A DNA stretch of 19,743 nt from Terana coerulea (lineage: Eukaryota > Basidiomycota > Agaricomycetes > Polyporales > Phanerochaetaceae): NCBI GenBank assembly GCA_024811115.1, contig JAKOGH010000203.1:1-19743 (forward strand), in the 5' to 3' direction. Both the position numbers and the translations under genes were made by a program. The number at the start of each line of letters is the position of its first letter. Position 1 is the first letter of the stretch. The notes beneath the pieces are model-generated. The model ran no database searches, had not been told where the DNA came from, and saw nothing but the letters and a program-made list of their open reading frames with translations. Below, in pieces: positions 10,344 through 18,922 of the stretch.

Positions 10344-12712
10344 ATGGCCCCTCTTTCCACCCTGTCGGGAACGAGCAGAGACACTGCAAGAAACTTTCTC
10401 GATGAGATTGAGGGCCAATTCCAACTAGACGATGAGTCTTTGCACACGATAACCAAACAATTCCTCGAGGACTTCCGCAAGGGGTTGAGCGAGTATAACC
10501 ATCCTATGGCGATGATGTGCGTTCATTTAACTGCTGCATGTTGATTGGTTCTTACCGCATTGCAGACCAACGTTTGTGACGGGTGTACCGAACGGGTCGG
10601 AAACTGGGTGAGTACTCATACTCGCTTTGCGCGGACGAAAGACGCGTTGCCCTCGATGAAGATGAAAGCGCTTCCTTGCAGGAATGCGGGACAGGTCGGG
10701 AGACACGTCACCACCGTAACTTTACCTTCCTGTACTTGCTATAATTGCTACGGTCTGGTCGCGTGGACGAGCACAGCGCGTCAAAAACTGTCTTGTTTCC
10801 CTGCAACTGCCGTTCTTTACCCGCTTCCGTCCACTGACTTCGACAATCACCAGAACCTTTCTCGCCTTGGATCTGGGTGGAACCAATCTGTGAGTATCTT
10901 CGTAAAGGAGAACATCAAGCAAGCACTCATCACCCGTTGCTCACCCAGTCGTGTCTGCGAAATCAAGCTACTGGGCAACCACGAATTTACCCTCCGCCAA
11001 CAGAAATACCGCGTTTCCGAAGCCCTGAAGACTGGCGAGGCGGGCGCCCTCTTCGGTATGTCGACCATGATATCATCGCGATGACCACGCTGACGTCCCT
11101 GAAATCACTGCTATCAGATTACCTTGCCGATTCTGTCGACGCCTTCCTCACGACTCCGGTCGTCTCACCAACAACAGCATCCAACAACCCTTTTGCAGGC
11201 TCATCCGCGATCGATGAAATTGATCCTGACGTAGATCCCGCTATCCCATTGGGATTGACCTTCAGTTTCCCTGTTGAGCAAACCGCCTTGAACGAAGGGA
11301 AGATCTTGACCTGGACGAAGGGATTCTCGGCGAAGAATGCCGTGGGCAACGATGTCGTGAAGTTGTTGCAAGATGCCTTCAACAGGAAACATCTTCATGT
11401 GCGATGTGTAGCCCTCGTGAACGACGTAAGTGCTCGCGTTGGCAAGTTAACAGACTGAATGCTAATCTCCGTATAGACCGTGGGCGCCCTTCTGTCCCGC
11501 GCATACACAGCAGGCGGCTGTATTCTCGGTATGTCGAAATCGGTGCATCATGATCTCCGCTGACCTGGTTGCCTAGGCTCGATCTTCGGCACCGGTACCA
11601 ATGGCGCGTACGTCGAGAAGGTTGAGAACATAGCCAAACTTGGTGATCATCCTGTGCGGAAGAACGGTGGGAATATGGTTGTCAACACGGAATGGGGTGC
11701 TTTCAACAACAGTGTCAGTATCTCTTTCTGTTCTCATTCGATGTCGTGTTGACATTGATATGTTCATGCGCCTGTAGCGCTCCGTACTACCCACCACGGT
11801 CTTCGACAACAAATTGGATCGCGAGTCCATCAACCCCGCTTACAAGCCTTCGAGAAGTTCATCTCAGGCATGTACCTCGGAGAGATTACGCGGAACATGG
11901 TTCTCTCCTGATCGACGCTGCTCCGAAACCCCTACTCTTCAACGGCTGCTCGAGTAAAGTCCTCAACTCCCACTATGGTTTGGACACTGCCGTCCTCAGT
12001 GAAATCGAGGGCGCTTGGGAGACTGGACGTGAGCAGAGCGTCGCGGTCAAGACCGTCCAGGGTGGCCATGACCCAGTAGCAGACAAGTCGATGCCTACTT
12101 CCGAGCCACAAGTTACCACTGGTGCCACGCCAACGGTGAACGGTATCTCCCCATCATCATCCGCGCCACATCCGTTGGACATCGACTCTCTGTCGGAGGA
12201 TGACAAGTCACGCCTGGAGCGGATACGGTCCATCCTCATTCAGCAACTCCAGCTACCAGATGAGCACGTATCGCTTCGCGATGCTAACGTTTTCCGATGG
12301 GCTACGGCTCTTGTTGCGAACCGTGCTGCGAGACTCAGCGCATGTGCTGTCGCCACAGTCCTTGTGCAGACGGAGCGGGCGAAGCTCGGAGGTGGCCTTA
12401 CGCCCAAGGACGAGCACATTGTTATCGGTGTCGATGGAAGGTGCGTAGACATGTACGACGAAGCATCTGTGCGAAGCCTGACTATTCGTGCTGTAGCTTG
12501 ATTGAGCACTACCCACACTTCAACACCCGCCTGCGGACATCGCTGCGGATGTTGGTCGGCGAGGAGGTCGAGAAACGCGTCGACATCGGTATGGCGAAGG
12601 ACGGAAGCGGTGTCGGAGGTATGTTTTGTGTACTGAACCTTGAGACTAGCACACTCATGTTTTTCTCACAGCTGCGCTCTGCGCCCTGCAAGCAATCAAG
12701 CAAGGCCTTTGA
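10344..12712 (+). CDS. HXK: Hexokinase (two single-base frame breaks in exon 8)
   Basis: Phosphorylates glucose and other hexoses with ATP, the entry step of glycolysis, in the cytosol. Exons: 10344-10516, 10566-10607, 10854-10889, 10949-11055, 11118-11425, 11477-11528, 11577-11713, 11778-12440, 12497-12618, 12672-12712. Landmarks in order: [21 protein letters not shown] and GTNLRVCEI (phosphate 1), [17 protein letters not shown] with TWTKGF (sugar-binding), [62 protein letters not shown] helix, and [12 protein letters not shown] near the end. Exon 8 needs one extra base near 11846-11850 and another near 11905-11909; with both, the total is 561 codons, divisible by three. Between about residues 395 and 440 lies a Ser/Thr/Pro-rich insert. 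Intron 2 is 246 nt, about four times the local norm. The family is sure; whether the gene is broken or mis-sequenced is open. Confidence 0.93.
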
Positions 12713-13126
12713 TGACAGCAACACACAATGAAGTCAAAATGTGTATTCTATCAAGTAATTATCACATCATACTATTTTGTTGTATGACACGGACAGCTTG
12801 CTGTAATTTTCTTCGAGTGTGGTCCGCCAGGAAATTATACTACCATGTTTTGTATGACCCATACATAGAAGAGATCACATAGAATCCCGTTTGCTCTCGA
12901 CATATACCCTGTCACCCACGTGAGTATGCAGCGGCGTCATTTTACCAAGGTACGGCCGAAGCAGAGCAAGATGTCGACGAGGAATATAGATGCGCGGCGC
13001 GATAAATATTAATCACATTCTAGCAAGGTACATAACGACAAGGAACAGGCATTGCGAGTACGGAGCGTGAAAGGGTGCACAGCGAAGGGCGTAAGCAAGT
13101 GGGCGAGCTCACCGACGACTGTAGGC
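12713..13126. other. Convergent 3' intergenic region
   Basis: About 410 bp between the hexokinase stop (+) and the kinase-like gene stop (-). It is AT-rich near 12730-12880 and likely holds both 3' UTRs. No gene, repeat or RNA structure recognised. Confidence 0.45.
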
Positions 13127-14210
13127 TTAGATCATCCACTGAACGAAGCCAATGCGCTTGTCAGGCAACTGTGAAAAGTTCGTCAACACTCTACAGAGTG
13201 CAGGCCGAAGAGAAGGGACACACCATAGACATATACATATAATCCCAGGCCTCTTTAAGCTCCTCAAACAAGTCTGTGCGTTGAAGCCGCCCAGTGGAAG
13301 CACACCTCGCAGAGTTGAAATCTATCCAGACAACGCGTCCACCGGGGAGTACCAAGATGTTTCGACGATGTACGTCGTTGTGCTGTATGTATGAGCTGTG
13401 AATGGCGTAAAGGCCTCTCAAAGCCTTGTCGGCGATGTCGATGTCAATGTTGTGTATGGACAGCTTTTCCACCTCTGGGAAGTACTCAAGCACGATAGCC
13501 TTTGGAGGGCGCTCTTCGTTCTCGAGTTCGCGGACGTTGGGGGGATCGTCTTCAGAGAGCGATAACATTGCTTGCACATGCTGAGGATGTATTTCACCCC
13601 ACCCGTAGCAGTATGGGACGATTCCCCTCTCGCACACTCCGTAGTGTAGAAGATGTGCATATGCCTCGGACTCCCGTCGGAAGAGCTCACGAGGATCCGG
13701 CGGATATTCATCCATCCTATAGTTGCTTCGATATAGGATTGGCTCCCGGTCTGCATACTGGAAGAATAAATATTAGTAACAGTGGCGTAGGTGTTCAAGC
13801 CGCACGTACGATTTTCAACAGTCTTACATGACCGTTCACCCGAGCCGTGAACACGGGGTGTTCCCGCTCGGATTCACATGCTCCAAGAACTCTATGTCAT
13901 CGGAAAGAGTTATTTGAGGCAAGCGAAGAGGCTCGCGGTATGCTGTCATCGGGGTCTGTTCCACGTCGGTCCTGGCGAAGTCGCACCCGACTAGCAAGAG
14001 AGGATTAGTGCCATACATGCGCATGAAGACATTCATCCCAGACTCGTTTGCAATTGCCAGAACGGAAGCCTTCAGGTCTGGTGTATCCATCCTCGCCATT
14101 GGATCTGGTTCCGGAGCTAGGTTGAACATCGGCGGGTCGTGAGTAAATGGATTTTTCTCTGGATACGACAAGAGTAATTCGGCCGCGCTATGTGATGTTG
14201 TCGCATTCAT
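13127..14210 (-). CDS. Protein-kinase-like fold protein (one frame break in exon 1)
   Basis: Exons: 14210-13810, 13757-13237, 13190-13127; 986 nt, so one added base gives 329 codons. A kinase-like C-lobe is clear in exon 2: IQHNDVHRRNILV (catalytic loop, Asp base and Asn) and VVWIDFNSA (metal-binding DF). Earlier, LLKIYADREPILYRS and the Glu-bearing helix RRESEAYAHLL fit the N-lobe beta3 and helix C. This pattern fits the kinase-like/aminoglycoside-phosphotransferase-like proteins common in mushrooms, not the canonical HRD/DFG kinases; the substrate is unknown. In exon 1 the frame runs to VNPSG, then shifts to HPVFTARVNGH; a missing G in the run at 13863-13865 explains it. The last intron (donor GTATATG at 13236) gives a natural end FSQLPDKRIGFVQWMI. 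No signal peptide. Confidence 0.75.
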
Positions 14211-14220
14211 GATGCACGAA

Positions 14221-14276
14221 GCAAGGAGGGAGGGGAGGGGAGGATGAGCGGCCGAGCTGAGGTCCTATATAAATGA
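14221..14276 (-). promoter_or_regulatory. Core promoter region of the kinase-like gene
   Basis: On the minus strand a TATA-like TTTATATAGG (about 14265-14274) is followed by a long pyrimidine tract (14221-14243, almost all C and T on this strand) just before the ATG at 14210. The TATA sequence reads equally well on the plus strand (TATATAAA), so direction is inferred from the pyrimidine tract and the gene next to it. Confidence 0.45.
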
Positions 14277-14382
14277 TGGTGGTTTCAGGCGACAATGCGG
14301 TTGGGAAGAGCCGCTGTTCTTTCCAATCATCCTCAGGCCACGAGGAAGAGCGTCTATCAGAAACGCCACAATGGCCACCACA

Positions 14383-14680
14383 TACGGTTGCCGAGCAGGG
14401 TCAGGCTTATTGCACGAGTTCGATTCCGAAGATCAAGCGCTTGATGCAAGTTTGGTGGCGCATCGCGCCGCCTCCGAAAACTAGAATCAGTGAATTTGGC
14501 CGTTCTGCGTGTGTCAGTGTACATCATCGCCTTCATAGAGCTGGAAATGATATCTTCTGAGAGGCTAGGAGGTATTTAAGGTGCTGGGAGCACGAAGCAT
14601 GAGACCGGCGCTTGGGCGCTTACTTCTCGGACTTGTCCGAGTGAGCCGCTACGCCTCCTAATTTGGTAATTTCTTGATGA
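14383..14680 (+). repeat. Left arm of the foldback element
   Basis: 298 bp, inverted copy of 14970-15267. It contains a short open frame that starts in the flank at 14371 (ATGGCC) and ends with TAG at 14482-14484, 37 residues (contains YGCRAGSGLLHEFDSED). Differences from the other arm are all A/G or C/T. Confidence 0.92.
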
Positions 14681-14969
14681 ATACCAAAGCAAGGCGAACT
14701 GCCAGCAGGATGTGGGTGCTCAACACAGTCGGTCTGCTATCTTGCTTCTCATTCAATTGATTCAGTTATTTCACAATAATAAAGATGTGATAAAAATGAA
14801 AAGTGCAAGTAACTGTATTAACCACTCGGCACTAAGTTCTATAGCACACGCATCTGTTTTCTTCGTATAGTTAGCGATAGCAAGATGTACTCATAGCCAT
14901 GCATCAGCCAAGTTAATGGACTTCAGCACTATTCTTGTCATAGGTTGTGCTTCCCAGTTGACCTGGTGC

Positions 14970-15267
14970 TCATCAAGAAATTACCAAATTAGGAGGCGTA
15001 GCGGCTCACTCGGACAAGTCCGAGAAGTAAGCGCCCAAGCGCCGGTCTCATGCTTCGTGCTCCCAGCATCTTAAATACCTCCTAGCCTCTCAGAAGATAT
15101 CATTTCCAGCTCTATGAAGGCGATAATGTACACTGACACACGCAGAACGGCCAAATTCACTGATTCTAGTTTTCGGAGGCGGCGTGATGCGCCATCAAAC
15201 TCGCATCAAGCGCTTGATCTTCGGAATCGAACTCGTGCAATAAGCCTGACCCTGCTCGGCAACCGTA
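14970..15267 (-). repeat. Right arm of the foldback element
   Basis: 298 bp, inverted copy of 14383-14680. It carries the matching short open frame on the minus strand from ATG 15282 (in the flank) to TAG at 15168-15166, 38 residues. Relative to the left arm there is one Val/Met change, one Arg/His change and one silent change within the shared frame. Confidence 0.92.
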
Positions 15268-15319
15268 CCACAGTGATGCCATCACAATACCCTGTGATCT
15301 GACTCGTCTGACTCTGAGT

Positions 15320-15776
15320 GAGTCAATCAAGAGGCGACCAAAAGTCGAGCGCTGTACACTGACCTCCCTTTGCAATCAAAATGCCTACAGCTCCTCGAAA
15401 ACCCGTCCGTCCGTCATAAAAATTACATGGACGTGTCCGCAAGTAGCACAAATAGGGTCTCTCGTGTATAACAGAATTGCGAAAATCGTAATCCTTGAGC
15501 TTGCAGAAGCGAAATACTCACGGCTGCTCCACACATCAAAATGTCCTGTCCAAATTGGGAAAAGAAGTTTTGCGAATAACCCGTCAGGGTTTTCCAGTAT
15601 ACTCATAATTTTGTCATATTCCGATAGCCAGACATCGGTAATAGGTCCCTTTGTGGAGTTCCAAAGGTGAACGGATGAGAACTCGATGAGCTACATCCAC
15701 ACAAAGTTGGTATCTCTACGTGCGCTTAAGAGGTCAGTGTACGGCGCTCGACTTTAGGTCGCCTCTTGGAGTCAAT
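15320..15776. mobile_element. hAT-like MITE with 38-bp TIRs and 8-bp target-site duplication
   Basis: Element 15328-15768 (441 bp). Terminal inverted repeats 15328-15365 and 15731-15768 match at 36 of 38 positions; the ends read CAAGAGGCGACC. The 8-bp GAGTCAAT is repeated exactly on both sides (15320-15327 and 15769-15776). An 8-bp duplication is the signature of hAT-family transposases, and the element is far too short to encode one, so it is classed as a hAT-like MITE. Its interior holds an open minus-strand frame (about 15691-15534) with a consensus donor, see the separate entry. It sits only about 48 bp from the foldback element. Confidence 0.85.
15385..15691 (-). pseudogene. Exon-like fragment inside the hAT-like MITE
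   Basis: On the minus strand an open frame from about 15691 reads LIEFSSVHLWNSTKGPITDV and continues about 52 codons to WSS. It is then followed by a consensus donor GTGAGT (about 15529). A short downstream frame ending in DGRVFEEL or LLADTSM could be the next exon. There is no start codon before the open stretch (a TAG precedes it). I do not recognise the family. It could be a captured piece of a host gene or a chance open frame in low-complexity DNA. Confidence 0.3.
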
Positions 15777-16334
15777 GGCACTTGAGCTGTGACCGAACCA
15801 TGGCTAGAACCGTACAAACCTCCTGGAAACTGATATTCGTGCTTACGGTAAGTTTCGAACCTAGCATCTGATCGTCTGAAACCACCAACATTAACATGTG
15901 GTTTACTGTCACGACTCGGAACACAAGTGGGCAAATATTCCAAGCCCGTGGCAGCCAGCGTTTCATGATGCAAGGCGAAAGCTGACCCTCGCAGGCCTTT
16001 GTTTTTGTATCGACGGCGATTCGGTGAGCACGGTTTCCCTGTATCAAATTCTCGGCCACTGATATCGTGTGCGCTCAGTCCCGAGGTGGCCCGCTGCAGT
16101 CTGCGCTGCCCCCAAAATGTGGTCTTCTGTGGATAAACAATGCGCGACTTGCGTTTGTTCATTTGATATTGCTTCTTCTAGGGCTCGTCGGCATTGTTCA
16201 TGCTGGTGGCCCATCACGGATAGCCACTGCGGCCTTAGCGTCGTGATAGTCACGGGGACAGATGCACGATATTATAAGTACATGTGTGCTAGACACGAGG
16301 TCTCATCTCTTCCTTCAACCCCTGTTACCGCGCA
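15777..16334. other. Intergenic stretch with short open frames, no recognised gene
   Basis: Minus-strand open frames (16253-16044, 16162-15734, 16059-15772) overlap each other and give no family match. The longest, 142 codons, is Arg- and Ser-rich and is not convincing. The plus strand toward 16334 should hold the promoter of the next gene. Confidence 0.35.
16273..16278 (+). promoter_or_regulatory. TATA box of the broken orphan gene
   Basis: TATAAG lies 57 bp upstream of the ATG at 16335. A pyrimidine-rich leader (16302-16329) sits between them, the usual fungal arrangement. Confidence 0.4.
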
Positions 16335-17496
16335 ATGGCTGCGCAACAGCCCCTACGATTCTCGAATGGGCCATGTCATACCAGGCTCCTGACTTTTAGC
16401 CCATTCGTCTGCCACTAGACATCAAGAAGTTATAGGCCACCAAGGTGAGTTAAAATTTCACGTCGCTGCTTATCTCCTGAACACTATGATATGGCAGAGA
16501 TCACTCAATTTGAAAAATACGGTGAACGAGAATAGCTATCCGATCAAGAACGTTCGTCTTATCTACCGTTGGAACATTACACCCGCGGAGACACAACCCT
16601 ACGACGCAGTTTTCAATACACCATATGACTGCCAAGCCTTGGCAACGCTGCTTGCCGCACAGCGAGCCCAGGTTGTACATGTTCAAGGGGCGGTGCCTAT
16701 GCCCGTGTCAGCTCCTCCTCAACCACCGCTGGCACAACCTCCCGTCGGACAGGCTGCAAGTCCTCCCTGGTCCCGCTCTGCCTGCTGCTCCAGTACAGGG
16801 GCCTCAGCTTCCCGACCCTGTACGCATGGCAGAGAAGATAGTGGCACTTCTTGAACCGCTCAGACCTCGGGTCAACGACACCTTCCCCTGTCCGTTCGGC
16901 CATGAGAACGGTTTGGTCAGCAGGCTGGATGCCACCTTTTCAACGACTTGAAGCATGCTCTGGATTACCTCGGGCTATACTGAAGAGGCGCACCCGCAGT
17001 GGTACCCAGCCAGTCACACTCCCCTTCATCACGAAGTTGGCAGCAACAGCTTCCTCTATGGGCAATTCCTTCCAGACAGGTGTGCGATTCAAGAGGAGAC
17101 ACAGCTTGACCTCCCATCTTTCTGCCCTGCAGATATTAAGCCAAGTTATAAGTTTCAGGGGTCATGGCGGGCGCACACCCAAAATTATCTCAACTCTGGG
17201 TCTGGATTCGCCATTGAATACCGCAAGGTCATCGCACAAGTCCGGCATTACATGCTTCACAGCGGCCACGGAAAATTCGCAGTGCGAGATATGGGTATAT
17301 CATCACTGATGAGGAGGTTGTTTTACTCAGGATGTCTTCTAAGGCTCCTCATACTATGGAGGCCACAGATGGATTCCCGATGCGACTTCCAGGAACGGCG
17401 GAGCAAGGCTCGTGGACTGGAATGAGAGCGCTCTTCTTCATTCACCTCCTGGCATCTCATGACACTGAATCTGTCATAGATGTGACATTCACTTGA
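16335..17496 (+). pseudogene. Orphan basidiomycete-type protein gene with several frame breaks
   Basis: A protein-like reading can be followed from ATG 16335 (MAAQQPLRFSNGP) to TGA 17494-17496 only by changing frame several times. Segments: 16335-16415; LPLDIKKL (about 16412-16433); a likely intron 16445-16499 (GTGAGT to GGCAG); YPIKNVRLIYRWNITPAE to a proline-rich stretch (to about 16760); LPDPVRMAEKIVALLEPLRP (about 16790-16930); LFNDLKHALDYLG (16936-16975); YTEEAHPQWYPASHT to SGHGKFAVR (16974-17287); and YGYIITDEEVVLL to the end. At least four breaks (near 16410, 16750, 16935, 16973, 17288) are single-base shifts in both directions. No family is recognised; the tail resembles uncharacterised mushroom proteins found in large families. 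It could be a true pseudogene next to a transposon nest, or a gene with consensus indels. Confidence 0.5.
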
Positions 17497-17939
17497 TACA
17501 CATGTGACTAATAGCTATGCTTCATACATGTGATTATGTGACCTGTACGATATTGGTCTTCGAGACTCGAGTTGTAGAAAGAATTTGGAAAAGTCGTTGG
17601 CAGCCGATGAAGCAGTGATGCAAATGCCTGCGCTGAGACTTGATTGGTGAAGACTCAAAGTTCCCGACACAGGGTTTGGAGAGTGAGAGCATGATATTTT
17701 TGGGAGAGCTACGTCTACCTGCCCGAACGCCACATGTGCAGTTCTAGCATGGTCGGGTTGCCATCATCATCTGCGATGCCCCACGATCTCCGAGTCGCCG
17801 TCAAGCTTCAAGCTTCGTAGATGAAACATAAACGTAAATGATGAGTTACTAGTAGTGCTACTGACTTACATAGATCGCAAGTAGCATATAGGGTTACGTC
17901 GTAGGTTCACGGAATGAGGCTGACCCGAGTGTGGCATCG
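17497..17939. other. Intergenic region, convergent 3' ends
   Basis: About 440 bp between the orphan gene (+) and the F-box gene (-), whose 3' ends face each other. No gene, repeat element or RNA gene seen; the only open frame (minus, 17733-17515) has no protein-like features. Confidence 0.45.
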
Positions 17940-18922
17940 TCAGTGTTGTATTGAACACCCCCACCCCCAGAAGATCATCTGCAACCTGCGGACAGTGGGC
18001 AGTATGAGACCCCCTTCTGCAAGCTTTGCGTAAATTGAACCGCCTTCTGATAAGTGGAGTGTGAGCAACGACGGTGCAGCTTGGCAGAGGAAAGATGAGA
18101 TGCTGATCGGCTCCTCATGATCATCGTAAACACCTGCAAGAGCCAGATGGCGAAGTGCGGGCATTGAGAGCGAAGGTATTGGCGTCGCAGGATTGTCGTA
18201 GGAGAACTCAGACCTGGAGACAATCAAGGTCACAAGAGTCGTTGCAGTACCGTTGAGGAGCCGCGAGAGCTCGACGACGTCGAGGGAAGTCTGGTCGAGC
18301 TTCAGCTCTGTCAGACTTTTGAAAATGGTAGGGGATGATTGGTATACGTCGGGAATGTTACTTATGCGCAAATGTGTCAGCAGATTTGCCTCGAAGGCGA
18401 TTTTCTGCCTCGGCATGGTACCCTCTCCAAAGAAGGTGGCATTGAAAAACTCCAGGTTCGGCAGAGATGTGTCGCTTAAACTGCGCAGAAGGTTGTCCAT
18501 GACTTCGTTGTTCCGCGCATATATCGTGCAGTGCCTCCATCGATGCGCTTCGACCAACAGGTTCTTCCAGCACGACTTGTAGTAAGGCCAGAAGGTAGTC
18601 GTCCATTCGCCGCTCTGCAAGTGACTATAACACAGGAAGGTAATGGAGAGGGGGCGATCGTCAGATCGTGTGAGGTAAGCCTTGACGGCTTTCGACTCCT
18701 GCCGCAGGTGTTCGGGCGAGATATGAATGCAGCTCCATATCGTGGGCAACAAGAGGGCAAGCCGTCGCCACCAGCGGGAGACCTGGCTGATGACAACTGG
18801 AGAGTCGCCGTTGTAGAGTCAGCAGTGAGGGAAGTGATGAACGTATGCGATCTCGAGGATGTATCTCGCAACTTCCTCTGGAAGAGTGTACACAGGTGCA
18901 AGGGGTTCACGTTATGTTTCAT
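17940..18922 (-). CDS. F-box protein with LRR-like C-terminus (one indel and one premature stop)
   Basis: F-box proteins recruit substrates to SCF ubiquitin ligases through Skp1. From ATG 18922 the protein starts MKHNVNP, then LPEEVARYILEIAYVHHFPH, then VVISQVSRWWRRLALLLPTI and WSCIHISP. This is the F-box pattern (LP...I...V...W R..A...P.LWS) followed by the I-H-I strand typical of the huge mushroom F-box family. The remaining 240 residues show irregular leucine-rich units (NLLTHLRISNIP, SLTELKLDQTS, MPALRHLALAGVY, SLLTLHLSEGG). The reading needs one extra base in the run at 18902-18905, and it crosses a TGA at 18821-18819 inside the F-box region. With the indel fixed the length is 328 codons. 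No introns. The stop may be a sequence error or real inactivation; such genes often decay. Confidence 0.72.

Larger units (their letters stand above)
14378..15272. mobile_element. Foldback-type non-autonomous transposon with 298-bp inverted arms
   Basis: Left arm 14383-14680 and right arm 14970-15267 are reverse complements over 298 bp with 5 mismatches (about 98% identity). The spacer 14681-14969 is 289 bp and AT-richer. The outer ends read TACGGTTGCCGAGCAGGG and its complement. The same 5 bp, CCACA, lies directly outside both ends (14378-14382 and 15268-15272), fitting a target-site duplication. No transposase frame is present, so it would need an enzyme in trans. Each arm also contains smaller palindromes: ATCAAGCGCTTGAT (14432-14445) and CTCGGAC-TT-GTCCGAG (14626-14641). 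The superfamily is not assigned. An inverted duplication without transposition is the alternative. Confidence 0.75.

Noticed and set aside
10295..10480. Minus-strand open frame over the hexokinase start
   Set aside because: Antisense of exon 1 and its leader; no splice or family support.
11840..11910. Programmed ribosomal frameshifting in hexokinase
   Set aside because: Two breaks in the same direction, no slippery heptamer or downstream structure seen, and similar breaks occur in unrelated genes nearby.
12297..12731. 144-codon plus-strand open frame over the hexokinase 3' end
   Set aside because: Alternate frame of exons 8-9 and the intron between them; the hexokinase frame has the conserved motifs.
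14383..15267. Foldback arms as a pair of inverted solo LTRs
   Set aside because: Arm ends do not have TG...CA and no primer-binding or polypurine site is visible.
15734..16162. 142-codon minus-strand open frame
   Set aside because: Runs across the right end of the hAT-like element into its flank; Arg/Ser-rich, no recognisable domain, so not called a gene.
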